Assembly (NCBI RefSeq): GCF_030817215.1
Contig: NZ_JAUSZA010000001.1
Coordinates: 7,747,501 to 7,811,500 of the forward strand
Origin: Paenibacillus sp. V4I3
GTDB taxonomy: Bacteria; Bacillota; Bacilli; Paenibacillales; NBRC-103111
Reading direction: 5' to 3'
DNA: 64,000 nucleotides
Numbering within the stretch: position 1 is the first letter of the stretch; every line of letters begins with the position of its first letter. The notes beneath the pieces were generated by a model. The model saw nothing but the letters and a program-made list of their open reading frames with translations, ran no database searches and was not told the DNA's origin. A program made the translations under genes and the position numbers. Positions 53,931 through 62,066 of the stretch are shown here, piece after piece.

Positions 53931-54693
53931 GTTTCGTATTAAGTTAGTTCCAATTCCCGGTGACGAGTGCGGAATGCTGCCGGATGAACTTGAAACTCAG
54001 TGCCTTCAACTGGAAGTACATGGCGTTTTTTTGATGCCTTCTTGTTCTAATCCCACTACTGTAATGATTTCAGAAAACCGCAAAAAAGAATTAGCTGCTA
54101 TAATTCGTAAGCATAATTTGATTTTAATTGAAGATGACATTTACGCCTTTTTGACGGCTGGTATTATAGCCGATTATGATCAGCCGATGTTTCAGCTCAT
54201 CCCAGAACAAACTGTCTATATCTGCAGTACCTCCAAGTCAATCTGTTCAGGGCTCCGAGTGGCATATATTGTGTTTAGCGATGCTTTTAAAGAGAAGATT
54301 ATTAAGGCAATTTTTAATATCAATGTCAAGACATCTTCATTGGATGCCGAGATCATAACCGAACTTATTTTATCTGGAAAAGCAAATGCAATTGTTGAGG
54401 AAAAAAAACAGCTAGCACAATCTGCAAATCATATATATTCAGAGTTTTTTTCACAGTCTTTCCACACTAGTCATCCACTGAGTTTTTATAGTTGGCTTCC
54501 CATCTCGGACAATGGCGATGGATCACGGATGGAGAGTGCCTTTCTTCAGAAAGGAATTCGTGTTTTTCACTCAAATCGCTTTCTATGTGGAGCCAATACG
54601 CAGGATAAGTTTTTGCGAATAGCACTTGCGTCCACAAACTCTTTGGACGAATTAAAAAGAGGATTGGAGATCTTAAAAGGAAATCTCAGGTAA
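53929..54693 (+). pseudogene. C-terminal fragment of a MocR-type aminotransferase-like regulator
   Basis: 255 codons beginning within the aminotransferase domain (VPIPGDECGMLPDELE), with LIEDDIYAFLTAG, YICSTSKSICSGLRVAYIVF (the Lys region SK reads STSKS) and a normal C-terminus. The GntR helix-turn-helix and the first third of the aminotransferase domain are missing; there is no ribosome binding site. The loss begins exactly where azlC also ends, pointing to one deletion across a divergent promoter. Confidence 0.75.
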
Positions 54694-54748
54694 AATAATG
54701 ACGGTTTAAACCAGTTAGTAGGTTTTCTAGTTCCCATTGACGGTAAAT

Positions 54749-54853
54749 CTATTTTTTCGTTAATGACTTCATAATGTTCTTGACGCCTCTCGATCTGTTC
54801 GAACCCCTGGCTATCGCATGAATCAGACCGTTTTTCTCGTAGTAACGCAAGTT
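54749..54853 (-). pseudogene. MerR-family regulator relic
   Basis: One frame reads NLRYYEKNGLIHAIAR, the conserved LRYYE(K/R)xGLI helix-turn-helix region of MerR proteins; the neighbouring frame continues as RRQEHYEVINEKID, like the C-terminal coiled-coil of MerR proteins. The centre is absent and the frame broken. The rest of the 54694-54981 gap contains only the hairpin at 54874. Confidence 0.5.
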
Positions 54854-54873
54854 GTTGCAACTCCAAAAATAAT

Positions 54874-54901
54874 AAGCGTTCACCCAATAGAGTGAACGCC
54901 T
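54874..54901 (-). terminator. terminator of the GH95 operon, second copy of a dispersed hairpin
   Basis: AAGCGTTCAC pairs with GTGAACGCCT around CCAATAGA; nearly the same 28 bases as 25870-25897. On the minus strand it follows the GH95 stop by 81 bp. Confidence 0.7.
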
Positions 54902-54981
54902 AATTACTTCAAAACTTTATTGTACTTCAATAGACGGCCTTTGGACGACAATAAAGGAATCGACATTCATTCCTGCCATCG

Positions 54982-57363
54982 TTAACGCTTCGTCCCAAAC
55001 GACCGCAAAACGTAGATACACCCCTCCTCCGTAACGAATTCAATCCGATCAGCATCAATCCTACGATAATCGATGATAACGCCCTCCGACACAACGGTAT
55101 CAACGGGCTGCTTGCTTCTTACTCTGCATAAACCTCGGTGTCGGGATCGCAGGCTCACTTCTGTCCATCCCCCCTGCTCCCACCGGATATCAACCTCGAA
55201 TCCACCTCTGGCCAGTAAGCCTTTTACGAACCCGTCAGCCCACGGTGTGGGTAATGCGGGAAGTAGGCTAAGTTCATCGGCATGACTTTGAAGCAGCATT
55301 TCGGCGATACCAGCCGTGCCGCCAAAGTTGCCGTCAATTTGAAAAGGAGGATGCGCGTCGAATAAATTCGGGTAAACGGATGTCTCCAGCAGCTGTCGTA
55401 CATAGCGATAAGATGATTCGCCTTCTTCCAACCTCGCGAACAAATTAATGATCCAGGCACAGCTCCAGCCCGTGTGCCCGCCACCCTGCTCCAGTCTTCT
55501 CCGAAGCGAGGTCCGCACCGCTTCCGCCAACTGAGGATGCTCATGAAGCAAAATTTGATTCCCCGGGTAAAATCCGTACAAATGGGACATATGCCGATGC
55601 CCCGGTTCCTTTTCCATGAAATCTTCTATCCACTCCTGAAGTTGTCCGTACCGCCCAACCTGTAACGGATAAAGTCGTTCCCTTGCCTGACTCAGCGCAA
55701 ATTGGAAGTCCTGATCAACATCCAAAACTTCACAGGCCTGCATACAATTATTGAATAAATCCCAGATGAGCATGAGATCCATCGTTGCCGCTTTGCTGAC
55801 TGCCGAGACAAAGCCATTGGACGAAACAAATTGATTTTCCGGCGAGGTGGACGGATTCGTAATCAGAAATCCTGAGGCGTCCTCTACCAGCCAATCAAGC
55901 GCAAACATGGCTGCTCCTTTCATCAAGGGATAAGCCTCGTTGCGTAAATAGGAAGTATCTTGGCTAAAAACATAATGCTCCCATAGATGCCTGCAAAGCC
56001 AAGCTCCCGACATCGGCCAAAAAGCCCAATGGATACCTCCATCCTGCTCGCCAACCGGATTAGACAGTTTCCAAATATCCGTATTATGATTAGCAGCCCA
56101 ACCGCGGCAGCCAAATGTTTCCGATGCAGTAGCCGCTCCTGTAAGAGCCAATTCTCCGATCATCTTCAGCAGAGGTTCATGGCACTCGCTCAAATTACAA
56201 ATTTCAGCAAGCCAGTAATTCATTTGAACGTTAATATTGGTCGTAAAATTGGAGGACCATGGCGGTTGGAGCTCCCGATTCCAGATGCCTTGCAGATTCG
56301 CCGGCTGGGAGCCCGGTCTTGAGGAAGCGATCAATAAATATCTGCCGAATTGAAAGAACAACTCCACCAAACCACGATCATCGGCGCCTGTGCGAAATCT
56401 TTCCAATCGCTTGTCAGTCGGTAATTCAGACTCCGCTGGGTCGCCAAGCTTTAATTCTACTCTATGAAATAAGCGTTGGTAATCTTCTATATGCCGCTCA
56501 AGCAGCTGGGTATATCCTCTGAGTCTTGCCGCTTCAATTCTGCTGAGGCAGGTGTCTCTTAGCTTCCGCTGCCGGTTCGGGTCGTCAACTGACGGATACG
56601 TCGTAGCAGCAGTTATCAGCAGAACTGCGTTCTGCACCCCCTGCACCGTAAGCTCCCCTTGATTGGAAACCGAAACCTCACCTTCATCGGCAAGCACGGC
56701 CAGATGCAGCTCGAACTCAATGCTTGGCCGTTCATCGTAGAGAATAGGAGGCTCCGCTCCCACACTCCTGTAGTTCGGCTCTACGTGACTGGGGCATCGT
56801 CCCTTGTACACCAGATGCTTGTCCGTCAGCCTGATCACTTCTCCCTGCAGCATGCCCTGCAGCGAGGCTGTAAAGATCAGCTCCTGCTGCTCCGCTTCGA
56901 GACATACAACCATCACCTGATCTGGGTTACTGCAAAATGCCGTCTGCAACAAGCACTGCTCACCGCTGGCCGTCATAAGTACTTGTGTAACGGCGTTGTC
57001 CAGCGACAGCTCACGCTTATACGTCGAAATCTCTCCCGGAAACTCGCGCTGGATGATCAGGTTGCCCAAGGGCAAGTACGACTGCGCATAGGAGCTCAAC
57101 GCTTCTTGGTGGATCAACTGCTCTGCTTCTTGATAACTGCCTAGATCAATGAGACTTCTGACTTTGGACAGGCTCGGAAATGGACGCGGCCGCTGAGCGT
57201 CATGCGGAGTCCCTGACCACAGCGTATCTTCGTTTAATTCAATCCGCTCCACAGTCTGTCCGCCGAACACCATGCCGCCCAATCGCCCGTTACCGATCGG
57301 AAGCGCCTCTTCCCACTGTACCGCCGGTTGCTCGTACCAGAGCTCCAATTCTTTTTCACTCAC
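54982..57363 (-). CDS. glycoside hydrolase family 95 (alpha-L-fucosidase / alpha-L-galactosidase type)
   Basis: About 794 residues, no signal peptide. GH95 marks: LWYEQPAVQWEEALPIGNGR and LNEDTLWSG near the N-terminus (substrate-binding domain), QGIWNRELQPPWSSNFTTN and MNYWLAE in the (alpha/alpha)6 barrel, HNTDIWKLSNP, MSGAWLCRHLWEHY, TSPENQF and GHTGWSCAW. They use inverting catalysis on alpha-1,2-linked fucose or galactose of xyloglucan and other glycans. The GTG at 57363 has GGAGGAGG eight bases upstream, and the 5' end overlaps the SGNH relic. Cytoplasmic location suggests it acts on imported oligosaccharides. Confidence 0.93.
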   Translation of the reverse strand: MSEKELELWYEQPAVQWEEALPIGNGRLGGMVFGGQTVERIELNEDTLWSGTPHDAQRPRPFPSLSKVRSLIDLGSYQEAEQLIHQEALSSYAQSYLPLGNLIIQREFPGEISTYKRELSLDNAVTQVLMTASGEQCLLQTAFCSNPDQVMVVCLEAEQQELIFTASLQGMLQGEVIRLTDKHLVYKGRCPSHVEPNYRSVGAEPPILYDERPSIEFELHLAVLADEGEVSVSNQGELTVQGVQNAVLLITAATTYPSVDDPNRQRKLRDTCLSRIEAARLRGYTQLLERHIEDYQRLFHRVELKLGDPAESELPTDKRLERFRTGADDRGLVELFFQFGRYLLIASSRPGSQPANLQGIWNRELQPPWSSNFTTNINVQMNYWLAEICNLSECHEPLLKMIGELALTGAATASETFGCRGWAANHNTDIWKLSNPVGEQDGGIHWAFWPMSGAWLCRHLWEHYVFSQDTSYLRNEAYPLMKGAAMFALDWLVEDASGFLITNPSTSPENQFVSSNGFVSAVSKAATMDLMLIWDLFNNCMQACEVLDVDQDFQFALSQARERLYPLQVGRYGQLQEWIEDFMEKEPGHRHMSHLYGFYPGNQILLHEHPQLAEAVRTSLRRRLEQGGGHTGWSCAWIINLFARLEEGESSYRYVRQLLETSVYPNLFDAHPPFQIDGNFGGTAGIAEMLLQSHADELSLLPALPTPWADGFVKGLLARGGFEVDIRWEQGGWTEVSLRSRHRGLCRVRSKQPVDTVVSEGVIIDYRRIDADRIEFVTEEGCIYVLRSFGTKR

Positions 57364-57562
57364 ACGCTTGCCCTCCTCCGGATATCCCACTATCAGAGAT
57401 GAATCGTTTGCTATAAAAGTCCATCCAACGATTTTTTATTAAGGCATGGCCAGCTGGTGTCGGATGAATCCCGTCCCTAAAAAAGTCATCGTTTCTACCG
57501 CGATTACCGTCGGTAATCGAATCACCTTGAAACAATATGGATGAAACCCCAAATGTATTCAT
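57356..57562 (-). pseudogene. SGNH hydrolase with internal in-frame deletion
   Basis: 68 codons. ILFQGDSITDGNRGRN is SGNH block I with its Ser, followed after a few residues by DGIHPTPAGHALIKNRWMDF, which is block V. About 140 middle residues of a normal hydrolase, including the oxyanion Gly and Asn blocks, are missing, so activity is excluded. It lies between the intact SGNH gene and GH95 and overlaps the latter's start by 8 bp. Confidence 0.75.
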
Positions 57563-57579
57563 ATCAATACTCCTTTAGA

Positions 57580-58725
57580 TCAGCAATTGTTCCCATACCA
57601 TGACAGGAAAGCATCCGCTATAGCTAAGCCCGCCACCCCGTTTGGATGCGGGTCCGAACTTGAGGCCATGTAGGCAGGCTTTAGCAGATTATCGTTTGGT
57701 GCTGCTTGGGAAAGCACCTCTGCCATATCAAACACGTGATCGGCACCAAGAATGGCATGTTGGCGTATTGAGTCATTGACCTGTCTCCAGACCAATTCCT
57801 GCGAATCGGTGAAATTAAATGTAGGAACTGTGCACAGGATAACCGTCTTTGCAGCATTGTCCTGCTTAAGCTTGATGACGATGGTCTGCAGGTCGTCCAG
57901 CAATTGAGCCGCACTTCGGCCAGCAGTACCAATATCGTTAACACCTAATGCAACGACAACCACATCGCTTTGCTTGGCCTTGTACAGCCAGGCCCCGTCG
58001 CTTGCAGCATCATAGGCTCTTGCCCATCCTGAACCGATATTCCATACGCTTCTAGAATCTCCTAGACCCTCCGCAATGTGTGCAGCCCAGTATTCATAAG
58101 CATCCAAACGTGTCCGTACGCCTTGGGTAATCGAATCCCCCAGAAAAGCAATGCGTTTCGCACATGCACGCTCATAGCCTATAAAATCCGGCAGCACCAG
58201 GCAGTTGGCAGATCTGCGGTATAAATCGGATGACGCTTGATCAGCAGCATGTCCCGGCGCATCATAGGCAGACACCAGCAAGCCTTCCGTATTGAAGGGA
58301 ATGCTGTTCCCCGCATCCATAGTCGTAATCGTCCATGTAAACGCCAAATAGTTTCCTTCCGGGATAGCAAAAGTTAAGGCATCACTCCAGAACGTTTCAC
58401 CCGGTATGACAAGTTTGGAGAACGAAGAATCGTAAGTTAACGGTACTTGAGTGCCCGAAACGACACTTCCATCGGGAAGTCTCCCACCGTCAGCTATGTA
58501 AGCCGCCTCAATTCTCCATGAACCCCCTTGCAGATTTGCCTTGGAAACAGACCCGTCCGCCCATGTGGAGTCCACGTTATTACTGCACCAGAATTTCATC
58601 TTCAGCTTTCCGTATTCCCTCGGGTTAATGTAAGTTCTGTAAGAGTGCGTAAAGGTTGAATCGCTAGTCATGATACAATTTTTTGCCGTTGAAAGAACGG
58701 TGGCTGACCTATAGGAAGCCCACAT
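57580..58725 (-). CDS. SGNH/GDSL hydrolase with N-terminal beta domain
   Basis: 381 residues. The first 190 residues are a beta-rich accessory domain (SYRTYINPREYGKLKMKFW, LAFTWTITTMDAG), then a SGNH domain: IAFLGDSITQGVRTR (Ser), GSGWARAY, VVALGVNDI (Asn), and a C-terminal SDPHPNGVAGL (Asp-His). This design resembles the carbohydrate esterase-like lipases that remove acyl groups from plant polysaccharides, though the exact substrate is unknown. No signal peptide is visible. In one operon with the sugar importer and GH95; AAAGGA is 13 bases before the ATG, a wide spacing. Confidence 0.88.
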   Translation of the reverse strand: MWASYRSATVLSTAKNCIMTSDSTFTHSYRTYINPREYGKLKMKFWCSNNVDSTWADGSVSKANLQGGSWRIEAAYIADGGRLPDGSVVSGTQVPLTYDSSFSKLVIPGETFWSDALTFAIPEGNYLAFTWTITTMDAGNSIPFNTEGLLVSAYDAPGHAADQASSDLYRRSANCLVLPDFIGYERACAKRIAFLGDSITQGVRTRLDAYEYWAAHIAEGLGDSRSVWNIGSGWARAYDAASDGAWLYKAKQSDVVVVALGVNDIGTAGRSAAQLLDDLQTIVIKLKQDNAAKTVILCTVPTFNFTDSQELVWRQVNDSIRQHAILGADHVFDMAEVLSQAAPNDNLLKPAYMASSSDPHPNGVAGLAIADAFLSWYGNNC

Positions 58726-58746
58726 CGCTGAAATGACATCCTTTCC

Positions 58747-59577
58747 TTAGCCTTTGACGGCTCCGGCTGTTAAGCCGCTGACGATATATTTCTGCGCCAT
58801 TAGATATAAGACAAGAACAGGTAATGAGGTCAGCGTCAAGTCGGCGAAAACGAGATTCCAGTCCCTGCTGAATTTACCGTAAAAGTTATATACGGATAAA
58901 GGCATCGTCCAATTGGAGCTATCCGTTAAGAAATAAATCGGGATCGTAATGTCGTTCCAGACAGACATAAACACCATAATCGCCACGGTGGCATTTACCG
59001 GAATAATTAACGGGAAAATCACTTTTATAAATACGTCGAACATATTGGCGCCTTCCAGAAAAGCTACCTCATCCAGCGCCCTTGGTATCGACCTCATGAA
59101 ACCTGTGTACAGAAAAACGCTAAAAGCGCTGTTCATCGCCGCATAAATAAAAATTGCGCTCGTAATGGTGCCGTAAAGGCCCAACCATTGGACAACGCGG
59201 ATCGTCGTAATAATCGAGACCGGAGCAATTAGCCCCATAAAGAAAAACAGGTAGATCAGATTGGAAAGCCGTGTATCCCGGCGCACAATAATGAAAGCAG
59301 CCGCAGAAGTCGTGATAATGTTCAACACGGAAGATACACCGGAAATCAGGATGCCATTCCAGAAAGCACGAAGCAGCCCTCCCTGTTCAATCACTTCCTT
59401 GTAATTGGAAAACATCCATTTACGAGGCAGCTTTAAAGAGAAATCCAATACCTCTGAGCTTGTTTTAAAGGAACCTAACAGCATAATGAGCAACGGAGCT
59501 ATTATGGCGAGCGCAAGGATCAGCATGAGAGCTTCCACAACGAACGCCTTCCAGTCAGTTTTACGCAATGAAATCAT
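58747..59577 (-). CDS. carbohydrate ABC permease (MalG type)
   Basis: 276 residues, six helices. The EAA loop is ALDEVAFLEGANMFDVFIKV, and the end reads LTAGAVKG as in family members. It overlaps the previous permease by one base. Forms a heterodimer with it for import of a saccharide. Confidence 0.93.
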   Translation of the reverse strand: MISLRKTDWKAFVVEALMLILALAIIAPLLIMLLGSFKTSSEVLDFSLKLPRKWMFSNYKEVIEQGGLLRAFWNGILISGVSSVLNIITTSAAAFIIVRRDTRLSNLIYLFFFMGLIAPVSIITTIRVVQWLGLYGTITSAIFIYAAMNSAFSVFLYTGFMRSIPRALDEVAFLEGANMFDVFIKVIFPLIIPVNATVAIMVFMSVWNDITIPIYFLTDSSNWTMPLSVYNFYGKFSRDWNLVFADLTLTSLPVLVLYLMAQKYIVSGLTAGAVKG

Positions 59578-60449
59578 TATTCCTGTACCTCCTTGTGGCG
59601 CATATACATAAGTAGCGGAATGGAAATGAGAGTAACGGCTATAAACAGTACGGTATTCACGGCCGTTCCAAGCCCCCAGTTGCCTTCACCGAATGCTTTT
59701 AAAATCATGGTCCCAATGACCTGAGAAGAATTCCCGGGACCTCCTCCTGTCAGAACGAACACCTCGGAGAACACCTTCAGGCCTCCGATTAAGGTCAGCA
59801 TGACATTGATATTTATAGCGGGCCACAGCAACGGAAGCGTAATGTGAAGGAAGCTCTTCCAGCCTCCCGCTCCGTCGATTCTGGCCGCTTCGTAATAATC
59901 TTTCGAGATGGATTGCAGCCCGGCCAAATAAATAGCCATTTGAAATCCGGTAAATTGCCAGATCGCTAGTCCGCTAATCGTAAACATAATAACGGAAGGA
60001 TCCGTCAGCCAAGCTTGCTTCAGAACACCTAAGCCTACGGCTTCAAGGATTTGATTAATTAAGCCCTCCGAACGAAGCATAGGGATGAACAAGAGACTGA
60101 TGACCAGTACGCTTATAATGGAAGGTGTGTAAAATATCGCTCTTAGCCAATTTCTGGTTTTTAAATTCATATTCAGTGCAACTGCAAGAAGGATTGCCAG
60201 CACATTTTTGCCAATGACAGTTACAATAGCGAAGATAATCGTATTCTTGATGGCCAGAAGCAGCGTCTCGTCCGTGAAAATACGTTCAAAGTTATACAGC
60301 CCATTGAAATGGATCTCTTCCGTGTCCAACCGCCAATCCGTAAAGGAATAAAACAAACCAATTACCGTTGGCAGCACATAAAAAACCAAATAGAGAAGAA
60401 GAGCAGGCAAAATTAAATAATAGGAATACAGACGTTTCGTAATTCTCAT
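59577..60449 (-). CDS. carbohydrate ABC permease (MalF type)
   Basis: 290 residues. LPALLLYLVFYVLPTVIGLF begins helix 1; EAA loop YYEAARIDGAGGWKSFLHI and GGLKVFSEVFVLTGGGP are diagnostic. The ATG at 60449 is favoured by GGAGCG nine bases upstream; the ATG at 60464 lies in a T-run with no site. A hairpin precedes the gene. No ATPase gene is present, as usual for MsmX-dependent importers. Confidence 0.92.
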   Translation of the reverse strand: MRITKRLYSYYLILPALLLYLVFYVLPTVIGLFYSFTDWRLDTEEIHFNGLYNFERIFTDETLLLAIKNTIIFAIVTVIGKNVLAILLAVALNMNLKTRNWLRAIFYTPSIISVLVISLLFIPMLRSEGLINQILEAVGLGVLKQAWLTDPSVIMFTISGLAIWQFTGFQMAIYLAGLQSISKDYYEAARIDGAGGWKSFLHITLPLLWPAININVMLTLIGGLKVFSEVFVLTGGGPGNSSQVIGTMILKAFGEGNWGLGTAVNTVLFIAVTLISIPLLMYMRHKEVQE

Positions 60450-60463
60450 GTTATCACGCTCCA

Positions 60464-60507
60464 TAAAAAAACTTCGGCAGAATAAAGCCTTTAAGCTTCA
60501 TTCTGCC
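60464..60507 (-). terminator. intercistronic hairpin between binding protein and permease
   Basis: GGCAGAATGAAGC and GCTTTATTCTGCC pair on the minus strand with a small loop, followed by GAAG and seven Ts directly before the permease start region. It would reduce, not stop, expression of the downstream permeases relative to the binding protein. Confidence 0.75.
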
Positions 60508-60526
60508 TTTTGGCGAAACCTTATGC

Positions 60527-61861
60527 TTAGAAGCCTGGCATCTTCTTGTCTTTCATTAACTGTGCGAATTTCTTATCCCAGGAAACATAAACGTCTTTCG
60601 GAGTCTTACCGCCCGCATACATGTCTTGGTAGCCTTTCCATAGCTCTGAGATGTCGACAGATAGGTAAGCGTCCATTGTCATCGTCGTTTTATTCGTTTT
60701 CATATAGGTATCGACGATCGCCTGCTTATATGGAGGCAGTTCCGGCGTTTGGATATCTTTGAAATTGGAAATATACTTGTTCGCTGTTACAATTTTTTGC
60801 CCTACGCTTTGGGAGGCAAGGTAATCAAGGAATTTCTTGGTTTCCGCCAGATGCTTAGCTTTTTTAGGGACGAACAATTGGCCGCCCAGCGGGCTTATTC
60901 CCAAATCCGCTCCGTCTGCATACGGGATAGCAAAGAGTCCAAGATGAATGGTTGGATCTTTTTGATAGGCGTCATTAATGAGCCAATCCCCCATAGCCAT
61001 CATAGCGACTTCCTTCTTCAGGAATTTATTGACAGCCATGTCATAGCTATCGCTTAATACATCTTTGTTCGTATATCCTTTCTTAAACAGGTCCAGCTGC
61101 TGCTGCGTAACGGTTTCAAAAGCGGGAACTTCGGTCCATTTGCGCTTATTCGCGTTCAAATCTTCCCACAGCTTAGGATCATTTTTCTTCGCATAATCAG
61201 CCAAAGCAGCTGCAGTCCAAATATTGGTAGCCCAGGAATCTTTAAAAGGCATGAAGATCGGAGTGATACCGCTTGCTTTAATTTTGTCACTAACCGCCAG
61301 CAGTTCTGTATAATTCTTTGGAACAGACAGTCCCAGTTCCTTGAATATATCCTGGTTGTAAACCATTCCCTGCTGCCCTGCGTCCTGATTCAGGTGAAAC
61401 GCGTAAATATGCCCGTTAGAAGAAAGTACATCCTTGTTAAGCAATCTGGAAGCCCACGGCTCATTATCCAGCTGCTCAAAATTTTTATCCAGATTTAGTT
61501 CTCTTTCAGCACTGACTAGGTTATATAGAATCAGGTCAGGCACTTCTCCTACAGCCAGCTTCGTCTGCATGATCGTGGAGATTTGCTCGGAAGGAAGCAT
61601 CTGAATGTTAACGTGAATATTCGTCTGCTTTTCAAACTCCGCCAGCATTTCTTTATTCGCATAAGCTGCGTTCTCAGAGCTTTTCCCCAATGCAAATTCA
61701 ATCGTTGTTTTTGCTGACTGCGAGGGAGCCGCTTTATCAGAGCTGCTTGGCGTGCTGCTTCCGCCTGAATCTTGATTGCTTTTGGATCCACAGCCTGTCA
61801 GGGAGAGCGCTATCATAAGCGCAAGGGAGCCAAATACGATACTTCTATTTATTTGTTTCAA
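60527..61861 (-). CDS. sugar-binding lipoprotein (family 1)
   Basis: About 444 residues from the TTG at 61861, placed 6 bases after GGAGGGG; upstream ATG codons give an odd start without a signal peptide. The signal ends in LSLTGC, giving a Cys-anchored lipoprotein with a Ser-rich linker. The body (FALGKSSENAAYANKEMLAE, LGISPLGGQLFVPKKAK, LFAIPYADGA) is typical of family-1 sugar-binding proteins. It captures the sugar for the two permeases downstream. The operator-like palindrome and a TATAAT lie just upstream. Confidence 0.9.
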   Translation of the reverse strand: MKQINRSIVFGSLALMIALSLTGCGSKSNQDSGGSSTPSSSDKAAPSQSAKTTIEFALGKSSENAAYANKEMLAEFEKQTNIHVNIQMLPSEQISTIMQTKLAVGEVPDLILYNLVSAERELNLDKNFEQLDNEPWASRLLNKDVLSSNGHIYAFHLNQDAGQQGMVYNQDIFKELGLSVPKNYTELLAVSDKIKASGITPIFMPFKDSWATNIWTAAALADYAKKNDPKLWEDLNANKRKWTEVPAFETVTQQQLDLFKKGYTNKDVLSDSYDMAVNKFLKKEVAMMAMGDWLINDAYQKDPTIHLGLFAIPYADGADLGISPLGGQLFVPKKAKHLAETKKFLDYLASQSVGQKIVTANKYISNFKDIQTPELPPYKQAIVDTYMKTNKTTMTMDAYLSVDISELWKGYQDMYAGGKTPKDVYVSWDKKFAQLMKDKKMPGF

Positions 61862-61892
61862 ACTGAACCCCTCCATCATGTTTGTTTGATGA

Positions 61893-61910
61893 AACCCGTT
61901 GCAACTGGTT
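61893..61910. promoter_or_regulatory. LacI-type operator-like palindrome upstream of the sugar importer
   Basis: AACCCGTTGCAACTGGTT is palindromic in 8 of 9 pairs with a central GTTGCAAC, as in LacI/GalR-type sites. It lies about 10 bp downstream of a minus-strand TATAAT (61925-61920), a good repressor position. Confidence 0.5.
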
Positions 61911-62066
61911 ACAATTACGATTATAGGGCGCCACTCCTGCAAAGTACATGTTCGTGGTTGACTCTTCCTGTGTAATATTATGAACCAATTTTGGGGGTAT
62001 TAACGATTTCATTCCGGTGTTATAGTAGGGATATTCATGACACTACAGGAAGGAAGGTGTGCAGGG

